This document shows, piece after piece, positions 16,886 to 25,684 of a DNA stretch of 64,000 bases. Made by a program: the position numbers and the translations under genes. Position 1 is the stretch's first letter. Each line of letters starts with the position of its first letter. The stretch covers positions 41,490 to 105,489 of the forward strand of contig JALQYN010000096.1 of assembly GCA_023254055.1 (NCBI GenBank), written 5' to 3'. Origin of the DNA: Polaribacter sp. (GTDB lineage Bacteria > Bacteroidota > Bacteroidia > Flavobacteriales > Flavobacteriaceae). A model generated the notes under the pieces. It saw only the letters and a program-made list of their open reading frames with translations. It was not told where the DNA came from and ran no database searches.

Positions 16886-17707
16886 ATGAATTCAGATAAA
16901 AACTCGTCGCGAGGACGACAATCAGGAAACAATAAAGGTTTTCAAAAAAAGAAAAAAGAGTATAAAAAAATAAAATCGACTCCACAAGCAAACCCAGAAG
17001 ACGGAATTCGATTAAACAAATACATTTCTAATTCAGGAGTTTCTTCAAGGAGAGAGGCAGATAAATATATTGCTTCTGGAAATGTTACCGTAAACGGAAC
17101 AGTAATTACCGAAATGGGATTTAAAGTAAAACCCGGCGATGAAGTTCGTTTTGATGGTTCTTCGATTTCTCCTGAAGAAAAGAAATACATTCTATTAAAC
17201 AAACCAAAAAATTACATCACTACTATGGATGATGAACGTGGTAGAAAAACGGTGATGGATTTAATAGAGAATGCAACCAAAGAGCGTGTATATCCTGTTG
17301 GACGTTTAGACAGAAATACAACAGGGCTGTTGTTATTTACGAATGATGGAGATTTGGCTAAAAAGTTAACTCATCCAAAGCATAATGTACAGAAATTATA
17401 CCATGCTTCTTTAGATAAGAAATTTGAAATGAAGCATCTTCAAAAAATTAGAGAAGAGGTAATTATTGAAGGTAGAAAAGTATTTATTGACGAGGTTGAT
17501 TATGTTGTGGGAGAATCTAAAACAGAAGTAGGAATTAAAATTCACTCAGGACGTAATAGAATTGTTCGTAAGATTTTTGAACATTTTGGGTATAAAGTAG
17601 TAAAGTTAGATCGTGTAATTTTTGCAGGATTAACAAAAAAGAACTTGCCTCGTGGAAGGTATAGAGAATTAACATCTCAGGAAGTAAATACACTTCATAT
17701 GATTTAA
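16886..17707 (+). CDS. RsuA/RluB-family rRNA pseudouridine synthase
   Basis: A 273-residue enzyme that isomerises uridine in ribosomal RNA. It begins with a basic, disordered tail of about 40 residues. An S4 RNA-binding domain follows ('IRLNKYISNSGVSSRREADKYI'), then the catalytic domain with 'YPVGRLDRNTTGLLLFTNDG', whose Asp is the catalytic residue, and 'GRNRIVRKIFEHFGYKV'. Length and order fit RluB/RluE-like members; the target site cannot be told from sequence. It ends at a strong bidirectional terminator shared with the convergent hutI gene. Confidence 0.93.
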   Translation: MNSDKNSSRGRQSGNNKGFQKKKKEYKKIKSTPQANPEDGIRLNKYISNSGVSSRREADKYIASGNVTVNGTVITEMGFKVKPGDEVRFDGSSISPEEKKYILLNKPKNYITTMDDERGRKTVMDLIENATKERVYPVGRLDRNTTGLLLFTNDGDLAKKLTHPKHNVQKLYHASLDKKFEMKHLQKIREEVIIEGRKVFIDEVDYVVGESKTEVGIKIHSGRNRIVRKIFEHFGYKVVKLDRVIFAGLTKKNLPRGRYRELTSQEVNTLHMI

Positions 17708-17737
17708 AAAAAAGAGGCTTTTAAGCCTCTTTTTTTA
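17706..17737. terminator. bidirectional terminator between the pseudouridine synthase gene and hutI
   Basis: AGAGGCTT (17713-17720) pairs with AAGCCTCT (17723-17730), flanked by an A-run on the left and a T-run on the right, so it can stop transcription in both directions. Confidence 0.9.
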
Positions 17738-18970
17738 TATTTCAATCCCTTTTAAAAATACTTTTTCAATTTGATTTGTTCCAAAAGAATATGGAATAAA
17801 CCCATAAGAGTTGATGGGTTTTGTAAGAATTATATTTGCTTTTTTCCCTCTTGTAATAGATCCAACTTCATTTTCTAATCCCATTGCATATGCTCCATTA
17901 ATTGTTGCAGCATTAATGGCTTCTTCTGGAGTCATTTTCATTTTAATACACGCTGTTGAAACAACAAAATTCATATTTCCGGATGGTGTAGAGCCAGGGT
18001 TATAATCTGTAGCCAATGCTAATGGTAAACCTGCATCAATCATTTTACGTGCTGGCGTATATGGAATGCTTAAAAAATAAGAACAACTTGGCAAAGCAAC
18101 TGGCATAGTTGCAGTGTTTTGAAGTGCATCGATATCTTCGTCTCGCATTTCTTCTAGATGGTCTACTGATAAGGCATTGTATTTGACTCCTGCTTGAACC
18201 CCTCCAATTGCCGTAAATTGGTTCACGTGAATTTTAGGAATCAATCCATGTTTGTTTCCTGCTTTTAAAATGAGTTCTGTATCTGCAACAGAGAAATATC
18301 CTGTTTCACAAAAAATATCAATAAAATCTGCCAAGTTTTCATTTGATATTATGGGTAAAACTTCATCAATTAGCATTTGTAAATATCCTTCTTTGTTTCC
18401 TTTGTAAGATGCAGGAACAGCATGAGCTCCTAAAAAAGTAGCTCGGATAGGAATGGTATAATTTTCTTTTAACCGCTTAATAACGCGAAGCATTTTTAGT
18501 TCTGCTTCTTTGGTTAAACCATAACCAGACTTTATTTCAATAGCTCCAGTTCCTAATTGAATTACTTCTTCTAAACGAGCTTTACTTTGCTGGTACAATT
18601 CTTCTTCTGAAGTTGCTTGAAGTTTCTTAGCAGAGTTTAAAATTCCACCTCCATTATTAGCTATTTCTTCATAAGACAATCCGTTGATTCTATCCACAAA
18701 CTCTCCTTCACGATTTCCAGCATACACAATATGCGTATGAGAATCGCACCAAGAAGGTAAAATCATTTTTCCAGTTGCATCAATCACTTCTGAAAAAGTA
18801 GTATTTGGGCAATCTTTCATTTCGCCAAAATCAGCAATCAAACCATCTTTAACAACTAGAAAAGCATTTTTAATAGTTGGTAATACATTCATTTCTTTGC
18901 CAGAAAGGAATGAAATAGATTTTTCTCTTACCTGAATTAACTCTTTAATGTTTTTAAATAAAGTTGTCAT
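17735..18970 (-). CDS. hutI: imidazolonepropionase
   Basis: A 411-residue amidohydrolase, third enzyme of histidine degradation, opening imidazolonepropionate to formiminoglutamate. Metal-ligand motifs are present: 'CDSHTHIVYAGNR' (HxH), 'GAHAVP', 'HVNQFT', 'SVDHLEEM' and the late Asp in 'LATDYNPGS'. Length is normal for HutI (about 410). Its start codon overlaps the end of hutU by one base (18970), a sign of tight coupling. It is the last gene of the leftward hutH-hutU-hutI operon. No hutG, hutF or formimidoyltransferase gene is visible in the window, so the final step must be encoded elsewhere. Confidence 0.97.
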   Translation of the reverse strand: MTTLFKNIKELIQVREKSISFLSGKEMNVLPTIKNAFLVVKDGLIADFGEMKDCPNTTFSEVIDATGKMILPSWCDSHTHIVYAGNREGEFVDRINGLSYEEIANNGGGILNSAKKLQATSEEELYQQSKARLEEVIQLGTGAIEIKSGYGLTKEAELKMLRVIKRLKENYTIPIRATFLGAHAVPASYKGNKEGYLQMLIDEVLPIISNENLADFIDIFCETGYFSVADTELILKAGNKHGLIPKIHVNQFTAIGGVQAGVKYNALSVDHLEEMRDEDIDALQNTATMPVALPSCSYFLSIPYTPARKMIDAGLPLALATDYNPGSTPSGNMNFVVSTACIKMKMTPEEAINAATINGAYAMGLENEVGSITRGKKANIILTKPINSYGFIPYSFGTNQIEKVFLKGIEI

Positions 18971-20967
18971 TAAAATAAATCGTTTAACAATTCGTCTTCT
19001 ACTAGATTAGGTAAAGTTACTTTTAAATTTGGAGATCTTTCCATTTCTCTTTTAATTGTAAAAATTGCTTCATCATTTCTTGCCCAGCTTCTTCTGGCAA
19101 TTCCATTATTTACATCATAAAAAAGCATGCTTTTTAAACGGGTTTCTGCTTCTTTTGTTCCGTCTAATAACATTCCGAAACCACCATTCATTACTTCGCC
19201 CCAGCCAACGCCACCACCATTGTGAATTGAAACCCAAGTTGCTCCTCTAAAACTATCACCAATTACATTATGAATAGCCATGTCTGCTGTGAATTTACTT
19301 CCGTCATAAATATTCGACGTTTCTCTATAAGGTGAGTCGGTTCCACTTACATCATGATGATCCCTTCCTAAAACCACGGGACCAATCTTACCCGTTGCAA
19401 TTGCTTTGTTAAAGGCCTCTGCAATTTTAGAACGCCCTTCGGCATCAGCATATAAGATTCGTGCTTGAGAACCCACAACCATTTTATTCTTCTTTGCATT
19501 TGTAATCCATGTAATATTGTCTTGCATTTGCAACTGAATTTCTTCAGGAGAGTTTTCCATAATTTCTTGTAAAACATTTGCTGCTATCTCATCGGTTGTA
19601 TCTAAATCTTCTGATTTTCCAGAAGCACATACCCAACGGAAAGGGCCAAATCCATAATCAAAACACATAGGGCCCAAAATGTCTTGTACATAAGATGGAT
19701 ATTTAAAATCGATTCCGTTTTCAGCCATCACATCAGCGCCGGCTCTAGAAGATTCTAGCAAGAAAGCGTTTCCGTAATCAAAGAAATAAGTTCCTTTTGC
19801 GGTATGTTTATTAATTGCAGTTGCATGTCTTCTTAAGGTTTCTTGTACTTTTTCTTTGAATATTTCTGGTTCTTCTCGAATCAAACGATTAGATTCTTCG
19901 TAAGAAATATCAACAGGATAATAGCCTCCAGTCCACGGAATGTGTAAGGATGTTTGATCAGAACCAACATGAATAAAAATGTTTTCTCTGTCAAAACGTT
20001 CCCAGATTTCAACAATGTTTCCTATATAGGCGATTGAAACCACCTCGTTAGTTGCTTGTGCTTTTTTTACACGAATAATTAAGTCTTCCATATTGTCAAT
20101 CAACACATCAACCCAACCTTGTTCGTGTCTTTTGGTAGCCGCTTTTTCATTTACTTCTGCAGCAATGGTAATGCATCCAGCAATATTTCCTGCTTTTGGT
20201 TGTGCACCACTCATGCCTCCTAAACCAGCAGTTAAAAATATTTTTCCGTTCGGATTTTCACCTTTTGGTAATATTTTTCGAAACGCATTCATCACTGTTA
20301 TTGTTGTTCCATGAACGATTCCTTGTGGACCAATATACATAAACGATCCAGCTGTCATTTGTCCATACTGTGTAACACCTAATGCGTTGAATTTTTCCCA
20401 ATCATCTGGTTTTGAGTAATTAGGAATCATCATTCCGTTGCTAACAATTACTCTTGGTGCATTTTTTGAAGAAGGAAATAACCCCATTGGATGACCAGAA
20501 TATAAATGCAATGTTTGTTCGTCAGTCATAGTTGCCAAATACTGCATTACTATAAGATATTGCGCCCAATTTTGAAAAACGGCTCCGTTTCCTCCATAAG
20601 TAATTAATTCTTCTGGATGTTGAGCAACTGCAGGGTCTAAATTGTTTTGAATCATTAACATGATTGTTGCAGCTTGAGATGATTTTGCAGGATATTCTGA
20701 AACAGGTCTTGCGTATATTTTATAATCTGGCTTAAATCGATACATATAAATTCTACCGTATTCTTTTAATTCTTGAGCAAATTCTGTTGCTAGTTCTTTG
20801 TGCCAGTCTTTTGGGAAATAACGCAATGCATTTCTAATTGCTAATTGTTTTTCCTCAATAGATAAAATATCTTTTCTTTTTGGTGCTCTATTGGCATTTT
20901 TCGGATAGTCTCTTTTAGTTGGTAAGTTAGATGGTATTCCTTGTAAGATGTTTTCTTGAAATGTCAT
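18970..20967 (-). CDS. hutU: urocanate hydratase
   Basis: A 665-residue cytosolic enzyme that hydrates urocanate to imidazolonepropionate using tightly bound NAD. Family segments include 'YGGNGAVFQNWAQYLIVMQYL', 'LYSGHPMGLFPS', 'GLGGMSGAQPKAG' (NAD-site glycine-rich loop) and 'GRDHHDVSGTDSPYRETSNI'. It is about 100 residues longer than the Pseudomonas or Bacillus enzymes (about 555); this long form is usual in Bacteroidota. Extra sequence lies in the N-terminal part and around residues 330-420. It starts 5 bp after the hutH stop and overlaps hutI by one base. Confidence 0.97.
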   Translation of the reverse strand: MTFQENILQGIPSNLPTKRDYPKNANRAPKRKDILSIEEKQLAIRNALRYFPKDWHKELATEFAQELKEYGRIYMYRFKPDYKIYARPVSEYPAKSSQAATIMLMIQNNLDPAVAQHPEELITYGGNGAVFQNWAQYLIVMQYLATMTDEQTLHLYSGHPMGLFPSSKNAPRVIVSNGMMIPNYSKPDDWEKFNALGVTQYGQMTAGSFMYIGPQGIVHGTTITVMNAFRKILPKGENPNGKIFLTAGLGGMSGAQPKAGNIAGCITIAAEVNEKAATKRHEQGWVDVLIDNMEDLIIRVKKAQATNEVVSIAYIGNIVEIWERFDRENIFIHVGSDQTSLHIPWTGGYYPVDISYEESNRLIREEPEIFKEKVQETLRRHATAINKHTAKGTYFFDYGNAFLLESSRAGADVMAENGIDFKYPSYVQDILGPMCFDYGFGPFRWVCASGKSEDLDTTDEIAANVLQEIMENSPEEIQLQMQDNITWITNAKKNKMVVGSQARILYADAEGRSKIAEAFNKAIATGKIGPVVLGRDHHDVSGTDSPYRETSNIYDGSKFTADMAIHNVIGDSFRGATWVSIHNGGGVGWGEVMNGGFGMLLDGTKEAETRLKSMLFYDVNNGIARRSWARNDEAIFTIKREMERSPNLKVTLPNLVEDELLNDLF

Positions 20968-20972
20968 AATAA

Positions 20973-22466
20973 TTACTTTACAATGAATGATTGATTTTTT
21001 ACTAGTTGAATCAACTTATTGATGTCGTCTTTTAAGATTCTATCTTCTTCTAGTTTGTCAACTTTTTCTCTAATGATTTGATGGTTTCTTTCAATAATTT
21101 CAGAAAATGTATTAGGTCTTCTAAAATCCATTGCTTGTGCAGCATACATTAATTCTATAGCGAATATTTTTTCGAGATTCCCTAATATTTGATTGAATTG
21201 TCTTCCAGAGATACTACCCATAGAAACATGGTCTTCTTGTCCTAATGAAGTAGGAATGCTATCTGCAGAAGGAGGAAAGCACAATGATTTGTTTTCTGTT
21301 ACCAACGCTGCGGTTGTGTATTGTGGAATCATAAATCCTGAATTTAATCCGCCTCCAGAAGTTAACAATCTTGGCAATCCAAATTTCCCCTCTAACAATA
21401 AATAACAACGTCTGTCTGAAATATTTCCCAATTCGGATGCTGCAATTGAGCAATAATCTAATGCCATTGCCAAAGGTTGCCCATGAAAATTACCCCCAGA
21501 GATCGCTTCGGTTTCACTCAGTACTATTGGGTTGTCAGTAACAGAATTCATTTCAATTTCTGCCAATTCGTTGAGGTGGTAATAGGCATTTCTAGAAGCT
21601 CCATGAACTTGAGGAATGCAACGCATAGAATAGGGGTCTTGAACACGTTCGCAACTTTCATGAGAATTGATGTTTTGAGAATTGTCAAACAACATTCTCA
21701 TTCGTTTAGCAACTTTTATATTTCCTTTAAATGGTCTAATTTCATGTAGTTGAGATTTAAAAGGAGAAGCGCTTCCTTGATAACCTTCAATACTCATGGC
21801 ACCACAAACATCAGCCAAATCTAATAAGTATTTCATTTTTTTCAATCCAACAATAGCATGTGCTAAAATAAATTGTGTTCCGTTTATCAGCCCTAAACCT
21901 TCTTTTGCTTGGAGTGTAATGGATTGTAAATTGTGTTTTTCTAATCCAATTTTTGCAGGCAGAATTTCATTATCAATCCAAAATTCACCTTCTCCTAATA
22001 AAGGCAAAAACAAGTGAGAAAGCGGAGCTAAATCACCGGATGCACCAACAGAACCTTGTTCAGGAACAACAGGGAGTAAATCATTTTCTATAAAAAAAAG
22101 GATTCGTTCAATCAATTCTAAACGCACACCAGAAAAACCTTGACATAAAGCGTGAACCTTACAAATCATCATGATTTTAGAGAGCTCTTTATCAATTGGA
22201 TTTCCAACACCTACAGCGTGTGTAATTAATAAATTCTCTTGAAGTTTGTTCGTTTCTTCTGGTGTGATTTGTACATCACACAATGGACCAAAACCTGTAT
22301 TGATTCCATAGACAGCTTTATTTCCACTTGCCATGGTTTCAACTTTTCGTCTACATTCTGTAACTTTTTCTTTTGCTTCTGATGTAATTTCTGCTTTTAA
22401 ATTGCCATCAGCTATGGCAATTATTTTCTCAACAGTTAAGTGATCTATTCCGTATTTAAATGTCAT
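20973..22466 (-). CDS. hutH: histidine ammonia-lyase
   Basis: A 497-residue cytosolic enzyme that deaminates histidine to urocanate. The MIO prosthetic group forms from Ala-Ser-Gly at residues 142-144 in 'GSVGASGDLAPLSHL'. Other family motifs are 'YGINTGFGPL' (catalytic Tyr), 'GLINGTQFILAHA', 'QDPYSMRCIPQVHGASR' and 'GQEDHVSMGS'. Length is normal (about 500). It is the first gene of the hut operon, preceded by a TAACTTTG -7 element, and diverges from a LysR-family gene that is its probable regulator. Confidence 0.97.
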   Translation of the reverse strand: MTFKYGIDHLTVEKIIAIADGNLKAEITSEAKEKVTECRRKVETMASGNKAVYGINTGFGPLCDVQITPEETNKLQENLLITHAVGVGNPIDKELSKIMMICKVHALCQGFSGVRLELIERILFFIENDLLPVVPEQGSVGASGDLAPLSHLFLPLLGEGEFWIDNEILPAKIGLEKHNLQSITLQAKEGLGLINGTQFILAHAIVGLKKMKYLLDLADVCGAMSIEGYQGSASPFKSQLHEIRPFKGNIKVAKRMRMLFDNSQNINSHESCERVQDPYSMRCIPQVHGASRNAYYHLNELAEIEMNSVTDNPIVLSETEAISGGNFHGQPLAMALDYCSIAASELGNISDRRCYLLLEGKFGLPRLLTSGGGLNSGFMIPQYTTAALVTENKSLCFPPSADSIPTSLGQEDHVSMGSISGRQFNQILGNLEKIFAIELMYAAQAMDFRRPNTFSEIIERNHQIIREKVDKLEEDRILKDDINKLIQLVKNQSFIVK

Positions 22467-22476
22467 TCTCTATAAA

Positions 22477-22507
22477 TTGGTGTATTACAAAGTTATTCTT
22501 ATTTTTG
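22477..22507 (+). promoter_or_regulatory. promoter of the LysR-family gene
   Basis: TTG (22477-22479), 20 bp spacer, TATTTTTG (22500-22507): a full match to the Bacteroidota consensus, about 38 bp before the ATG at 22546. It overlaps the opposite hutH promoter. Confidence 0.7.
22488..22495 (-). promoter_or_regulatory. -7 promoter element of the hutHUI operon
   Basis: On the minus strand TAACTTTG matches TAnnTTTG, 21 bp before the hutH start. The -33 position has only TTA-like sequence, fitting an activator-dependent promoter. It lies inside the spacer of the LysR gene's promoter. Confidence 0.55.
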
Positions 22508-22545
22508 ATAACTAATAAGATTATTTAAGTCATTGATTAATAACT

Positions 22546-23436
22546 ATGAGTTATCAAATTGAATTTAGACATATCCATTATTTCTTAGCAGTTGCAGAAG
22601 ATTTACATTTTAGAAAAGCAGCGGAACGCTTATTTATCTCACAGCCAGGTTTGAGTAGACAAATTAAACAAATGGAAGAAGGTTTAGGGGTTGTATTGTT
22701 TGAAAGACACAATAGAAAAGTAATATTAACGAGAGCTGGAGAGTATTTGAAAAAAGAATTGACCATCAATTTGAAAAACGTTGAACATACTTTAAATCAT
22801 GCTAAATTACTGAATGATGGAAAAAGCGGAGATTTAAAGTTTGGTTATGTTGGTTCTGCAATGCAAGAAATAATTCCAAATTTATTAATGGAATTCAAAA
22901 ATGAGTATCCAGATATTGTGTTTAGTTTAAAAGAAATGGACAATCATAAACAGATTGAAGGATTGCTTTCGTATGATTTAGATTTAGGATTTGTTAGACT
23001 AGATAGAGTTCCGAGAGGATTAACCTTAAAACCTGTTTTAAAAGAATCCTTTTGTTTGGTGTTGCCAAAAAACCACCAAATTAATGAAGATAATTTTAAA
23101 AACTTACTGCAATTTAAAGAAGAGTCTTTTATTCTTTTTGATCCAAAGTATAGCTCTTCTTATTATGAAAAAGTAATGCAGTTGTTTGATGATAGTGGAT
23201 TTTCTCCAATAGTCTCTCATAATACAATTCATGCTGGGTCGATTTATAAATTAGTAGAAAACAACTTTGGTATTTCTATAGTGCCAAAATCGTTGTCAAT
23301 AGATAATAATCCTAAAATAAAATTCATAGAATTAAAAAACACCAAGCAAAAAACAACTTTATCTGTAGTTTGGAATAGCAATAATAGAAATCCGATATTA
23401 GAAGAGATTATAAAACGTTTTAAACTATTTGAATAA
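22546..23436 (+). CDS. LysR-family transcriptional regulator, probable hut regulator
   Basis: A 296-residue regulator. The N-terminal winged helix-turn-helix reads 'FLAVAEDLHFRKAAERLFIS' and 'PGLSRQIKQMEEGLGVVLFE' (residues about 11-52). The substrate-binding domain starts near 90 ('GDLKFGYVGSAMQEIIPNLL'). Its gene is divergent from hutH across 79 bp, the classic LysR arrangement for controlling the neighbouring operon and itself. The intergenic sequence holds ATAA-N9-TTAT (22508-22524), which fits the loose T-N11-A LysR box. The inducer is probably histidine or urocanate (inference). Confidence 0.9.
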   Translation: MSYQIEFRHIHYFLAVAEDLHFRKAAERLFISQPGLSRQIKQMEEGLGVVLFERHNRKVILTRAGEYLKKELTINLKNVEHTLNHAKLLNDGKSGDLKFGYVGSAMQEIIPNLLMEFKNEYPDIVFSLKEMDNHKQIEGLLSYDLDLGFVRLDRVPRGLTLKPVLKESFCLVLPKNHQINEDNFKNLLQFKEESFILFDPKYSSSYYEKVMQLFDDSGFSPIVSHNTIHAGSIYKLVENNFGISIVPKSLSIDNNPKIKFIELKNTKQKTTLSVVWNSNNRNPILEEIIKRFKLFE

Positions 23437-23446
23437 GAATAAAACA

Positions 23447-23475
23447 AAAAAACCACTCTAAAAAGAGTGGTTTTT
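23447..23475. terminator. bidirectional terminator between the LysR gene and tRNA-Phe
   Basis: AAACCACTCT (23450-23459) and AGAGTGGTTT (23464-23473) pair around AAAA, with A- and T-runs on the two sides. It serves the rightward LysR gene and the leftward tRNA gene. Confidence 0.9.
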
Positions 23476-23476
23476 G

Positions 23477-23549
23477 TGGTACCTCCAGGAATCGAACCAG
23501 GGACACAAGGATTTTCAGTCCTTTGCTCTACCAACTGAGCTAAGGTACC
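23477..23549 (-). tRNA. tRNA-Phe (anticodon GAA)
   Basis: Read on the minus strand, the acceptor stem GGTACCT pairs with AGGTACC. The D-arm 'TTAGCTCAGTTGGTAGAGC', anticodon stem AAGGA/TCCTT with loop CTGAAAA (anticodon GAA) and T-arm 'CCTGGTTCGATTCCTGG' are all present. The gene is 73 nt to the discriminator A, and CCA is not encoded. A strong promoter precedes it. Confidence 0.97.
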
Positions 23550-23565
23550 ATTGCCTTAGCGGATG

Positions 23566-23597
23566 CAAATATAGTACTCCTTTTTTATATCTACCAA
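23566..23597 (-). promoter_or_regulatory. promoter of tRNA-Phe
   Basis: On the minus strand TTG (23597-23595), a 21-bp spacer and TATATTTG (23573-23566) match the Bacteroidota promoter consensus, ending 16 bp before the tRNA 5' end. Confidence 0.75.
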
Positions 23598-23620
23598 ATA
23601 AAATTGTAAAAAATCTGTTG

Positions 23621-23628
23621 TATTTTTG
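23621..23628 (+). promoter_or_regulatory. -7 promoter element of the coaX operon
   Basis: TATTTTTG, an exact TAnnTTTG match, 21 bp before the coaX ATG. A TTG lies at 23604-23606, but the 14-bp spacing is short. Confidence 0.5.
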
Positions 23629-23649
23629 GAGTCTGTTTAAAATGATAAG

Positions 23650-24381
23650 ATGAATTTAATTGTTGATATTGGTAATACAAGAATCAAAGCAGCTGTTTTT
23701 GAGAATGATAAGCTAATAGAGTTGCTTGTTTTAGAATCTGAACATTTACTTGAGAAGGTTGATTTTTTAATTAAAAAATACACAATCAATAGCGGTATCA
23801 TTTCTTCAGTAAAGAATATCTCAAAAGAAATACAAGATCAACTAAGTAAAAAGGTGTCTTTTTTAGTGCTAGACACCTCTACTAAAGTTCCGTTTAAGAA
23901 CTTATACAAAACACCCCAAACATTAGGAGTAGACAGGATTGCATTGGTGTCAAATGCTTTGACGAAATTTCCTAAAAAAAATGTATTAATTATTGATGCA
24001 GGAACATGCATTACCTATGATTTTGTTAATGAAAATAAAGAATATTTAGGAGGTGCAATTTCTCTAGGGATTGAGATGAGGTATAAAGCCCTAAATAAGT
24101 ATACCTCAAAACTGCCTTTATTAGAAAAAAATATTCCATCAAATTTTATAGGAAAAACTACAGATGAAAATATTCATTCAGGTGTAAACAATGGAGTTTT
24201 AAATGAAATTAATGGGGTAATTGAGCAATATGAAAGAGAAAATCCATTTTTAACAATAGTTTTAACAGGTGGAGATACATATTTCTTGGCTAAACAATTA
24301 AAAAGTAGCATATTTGCCAATCCAAATTTTGTTTTGGAGGGTTTAAACACAATTTTGATATATAACAACAAGGAATGTTAA
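23650..24381 (+). CDS. coaX: type III pantothenate kinase
   Basis: A 243-residue cytosolic enzyme that phosphorylates pantothenate, the first step of coenzyme A synthesis. The ASKHA phosphate-binding motif 'DIGNTRIKAAVF' is at residues 5-16, followed by 'LGVDRIALVSNAL' (substrate and dimer region), 'IIDAGTCITYDFV' and 'VLTGGDTYFLA'. Length fits CoaX (about 245-260). Its end overlaps the next gene by 7 bp, so coaX heads an operon of envelope genes, a neighbourhood common in Flavobacteria. Confidence 0.95.
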   Translation: MNLIVDIGNTRIKAAVFENDKLIELLVLESEHLLEKVDFLIKKYTINSGIISSVKNISKEIQDQLSKKVSFLVLDTSTKVPFKNLYKTPQTLGVDRIALVSNALTKFPKKNVLIIDAGTCITYDFVNENKEYLGGAISLGIEMRYKALNKYTSKLPLLEKNIPSNFIGKTTDENIHSGVNNGVLNEINGVIEQYERENPFLTIVLTGGDTYFLAKQLKSSIFANPNFVLEGLNTILIYNNKEC

Positions 24382-25670
24382 AGAGAATTTTCTATATATT
24401 TTTACTATTTATTTCAATAAAAGCAACAGCTCAGAGAACTAACTCTTCTCCATATTCTTTTTTTGGTATTGGTCAGCAATACAGCTCTCAAACAGTAGAG
24501 CAAGCTAGTATGGGTGGTATTGGAATTGCTTTTAATAATGTATACCATTTAAACTTCTTAAATCCAGCAGCCAATGCATATTTAAGATATGCAACGTATT
24601 CTATTGGAGTTAATGTAAATGATTTAACAATAAAAGATTTTTCGGGTTCTCAAAACTCAACATCAACAAGTTTGTCTTATATTAATATTGGTTTTCCTGT
24701 AGGTAAAAAAGCAGGTATTTCTTTTGGATTAAAGCCAAATACAGCTGTGGGATATTCTTTATTGAATGTTGTGAATGACATAAACGGAGATCCTTTTGAG
24801 GCTACAAGATTTTATGGTTCTGGAGGAACAAACAGAATTTATAGTGCTTACGGAATTTCTCTTACAAAAAGCTTTAGCTTAGGTTTAGAAGCAGAATATA
24901 TTTTTGGAAAAACAGAAAACAATATTTTGTCTCAGAGATTAAATACACAATTGGGTACAAAGAATAACGAGGTTACAACAATTTCAGGTACAGGGGTTAA
25001 AGTAGGAATGCATTATATAAAAGAATTAAACAATAAATTAATGTTTAATTTGGGGGCTTCTTTTAAACTAGAAAATAGTTTACAAACATCTGGTACAGAA
25101 AATTTATACTCATTAAAGATTGCTTCATCAACTGTTGAAATTCCAAAAGACACTTTATATAGCGCTTCAGTTAATGGTAAAATAGTAAATCCAATGAAAA
25201 CAGGTTTAGGGGTTGGATTAGGAAAAGACAATAAATGGTTTGCTGGGATAGAATATGAATTTCAAGATGCGTTAAATTTGCAAGGTTCTATCTTAACTAG
25301 TTCATCTTATAAATATAATAAATCGAGTAGAGTTTCTATAGGTGGGTTTTATTTACCTAAAGACAATTCAATTTCTAGCTATTGGGACAGAGTGACTTAT
25401 AGGGCAGGAATTCGGTTTGAAAATACAGGATTGTTGGTGAATGGAACTACGACTCCAGGAAATTTTACTGAAATTAAAGATTTTGGCATATCTTTTGGTT
25501 TAGGTTTACCATTAAGAAGTTTATCAAACCTTAATTTAGGAGTTGAATATGGTAGAAAAGGATCAACAATAAATAACTTAATCCAAGAAAACTATTTTAA
25601 TTTTAAACTAAGTTTATCTTTAAGTGCCATAGGGCAACAAGCTTGGTTTATAAAGAAACGAATTGACTAA
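24375..25670 (+). CDS. putative outer-membrane beta-barrel protein
   Basis: A 431-residue protein with signal peptide 'IFYIFLLFISIKATAQ'. The mature part is made of alternating beta-strands with aromatic girdle residues ('YSIGVNVNDLTIKDF', 'FGISFGLGLPLRSLSNLNLG', 'NFKLSLSLSAIG'), and the N-terminal 'SPYSFFGIGQQYSS' is typical of Bacteroidota barrel proteins. The ATG overlaps the coaX stop region by 7 bp. Being followed by TPR, lptC and chaperone-like genes suggests a role in envelope biogenesis or transport. Ligand and exact family are not recognisable. Confidence 0.8.
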   Translation: MLKRIFYIFLLFISIKATAQRTNSSPYSFFGIGQQYSSQTVEQASMGGIGIAFNNVYHLNFLNPAANAYLRYATYSIGVNVNDLTIKDFSGSQNSTSTSLSYINIGFPVGKKAGISFGLKPNTAVGYSLLNVVNDINGDPFEATRFYGSGGTNRIYSAYGISLTKSFSLGLEAEYIFGKTENNILSQRLNTQLGTKNNEVTTISGTGVKVGMHYIKELNNKLMFNLGASFKLENSLQTSGTENLYSLKIASSTVEIPKDTLYSASVNGKIVNPMKTGLGVGLGKDNKWFAGIEYEFQDALNLQGSILTSSSYKYNKSSRVSIGGFYLPKDNSISSYWDRVTYRAGIRFENTGLLVNGTTTPGNFTEIKDFGISFGLGLPLRSLSNLNLGVEYGRKGSTINNLIQENYFNFKLSLSLSAIGQQAWFIKKRID

Positions 25671-25684
25671 TTAAAAACAGATAG

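Noticed and set aside
23244..23534. 96-codon minus-strand frame covering the tRNA-Phe gene and the end of the LysR gene
   Set aside because: Its first residues translate the tRNA itself (the familiar 'CVPGSIPGGTT' artefact) and the rest is antisense to the LysR gene.
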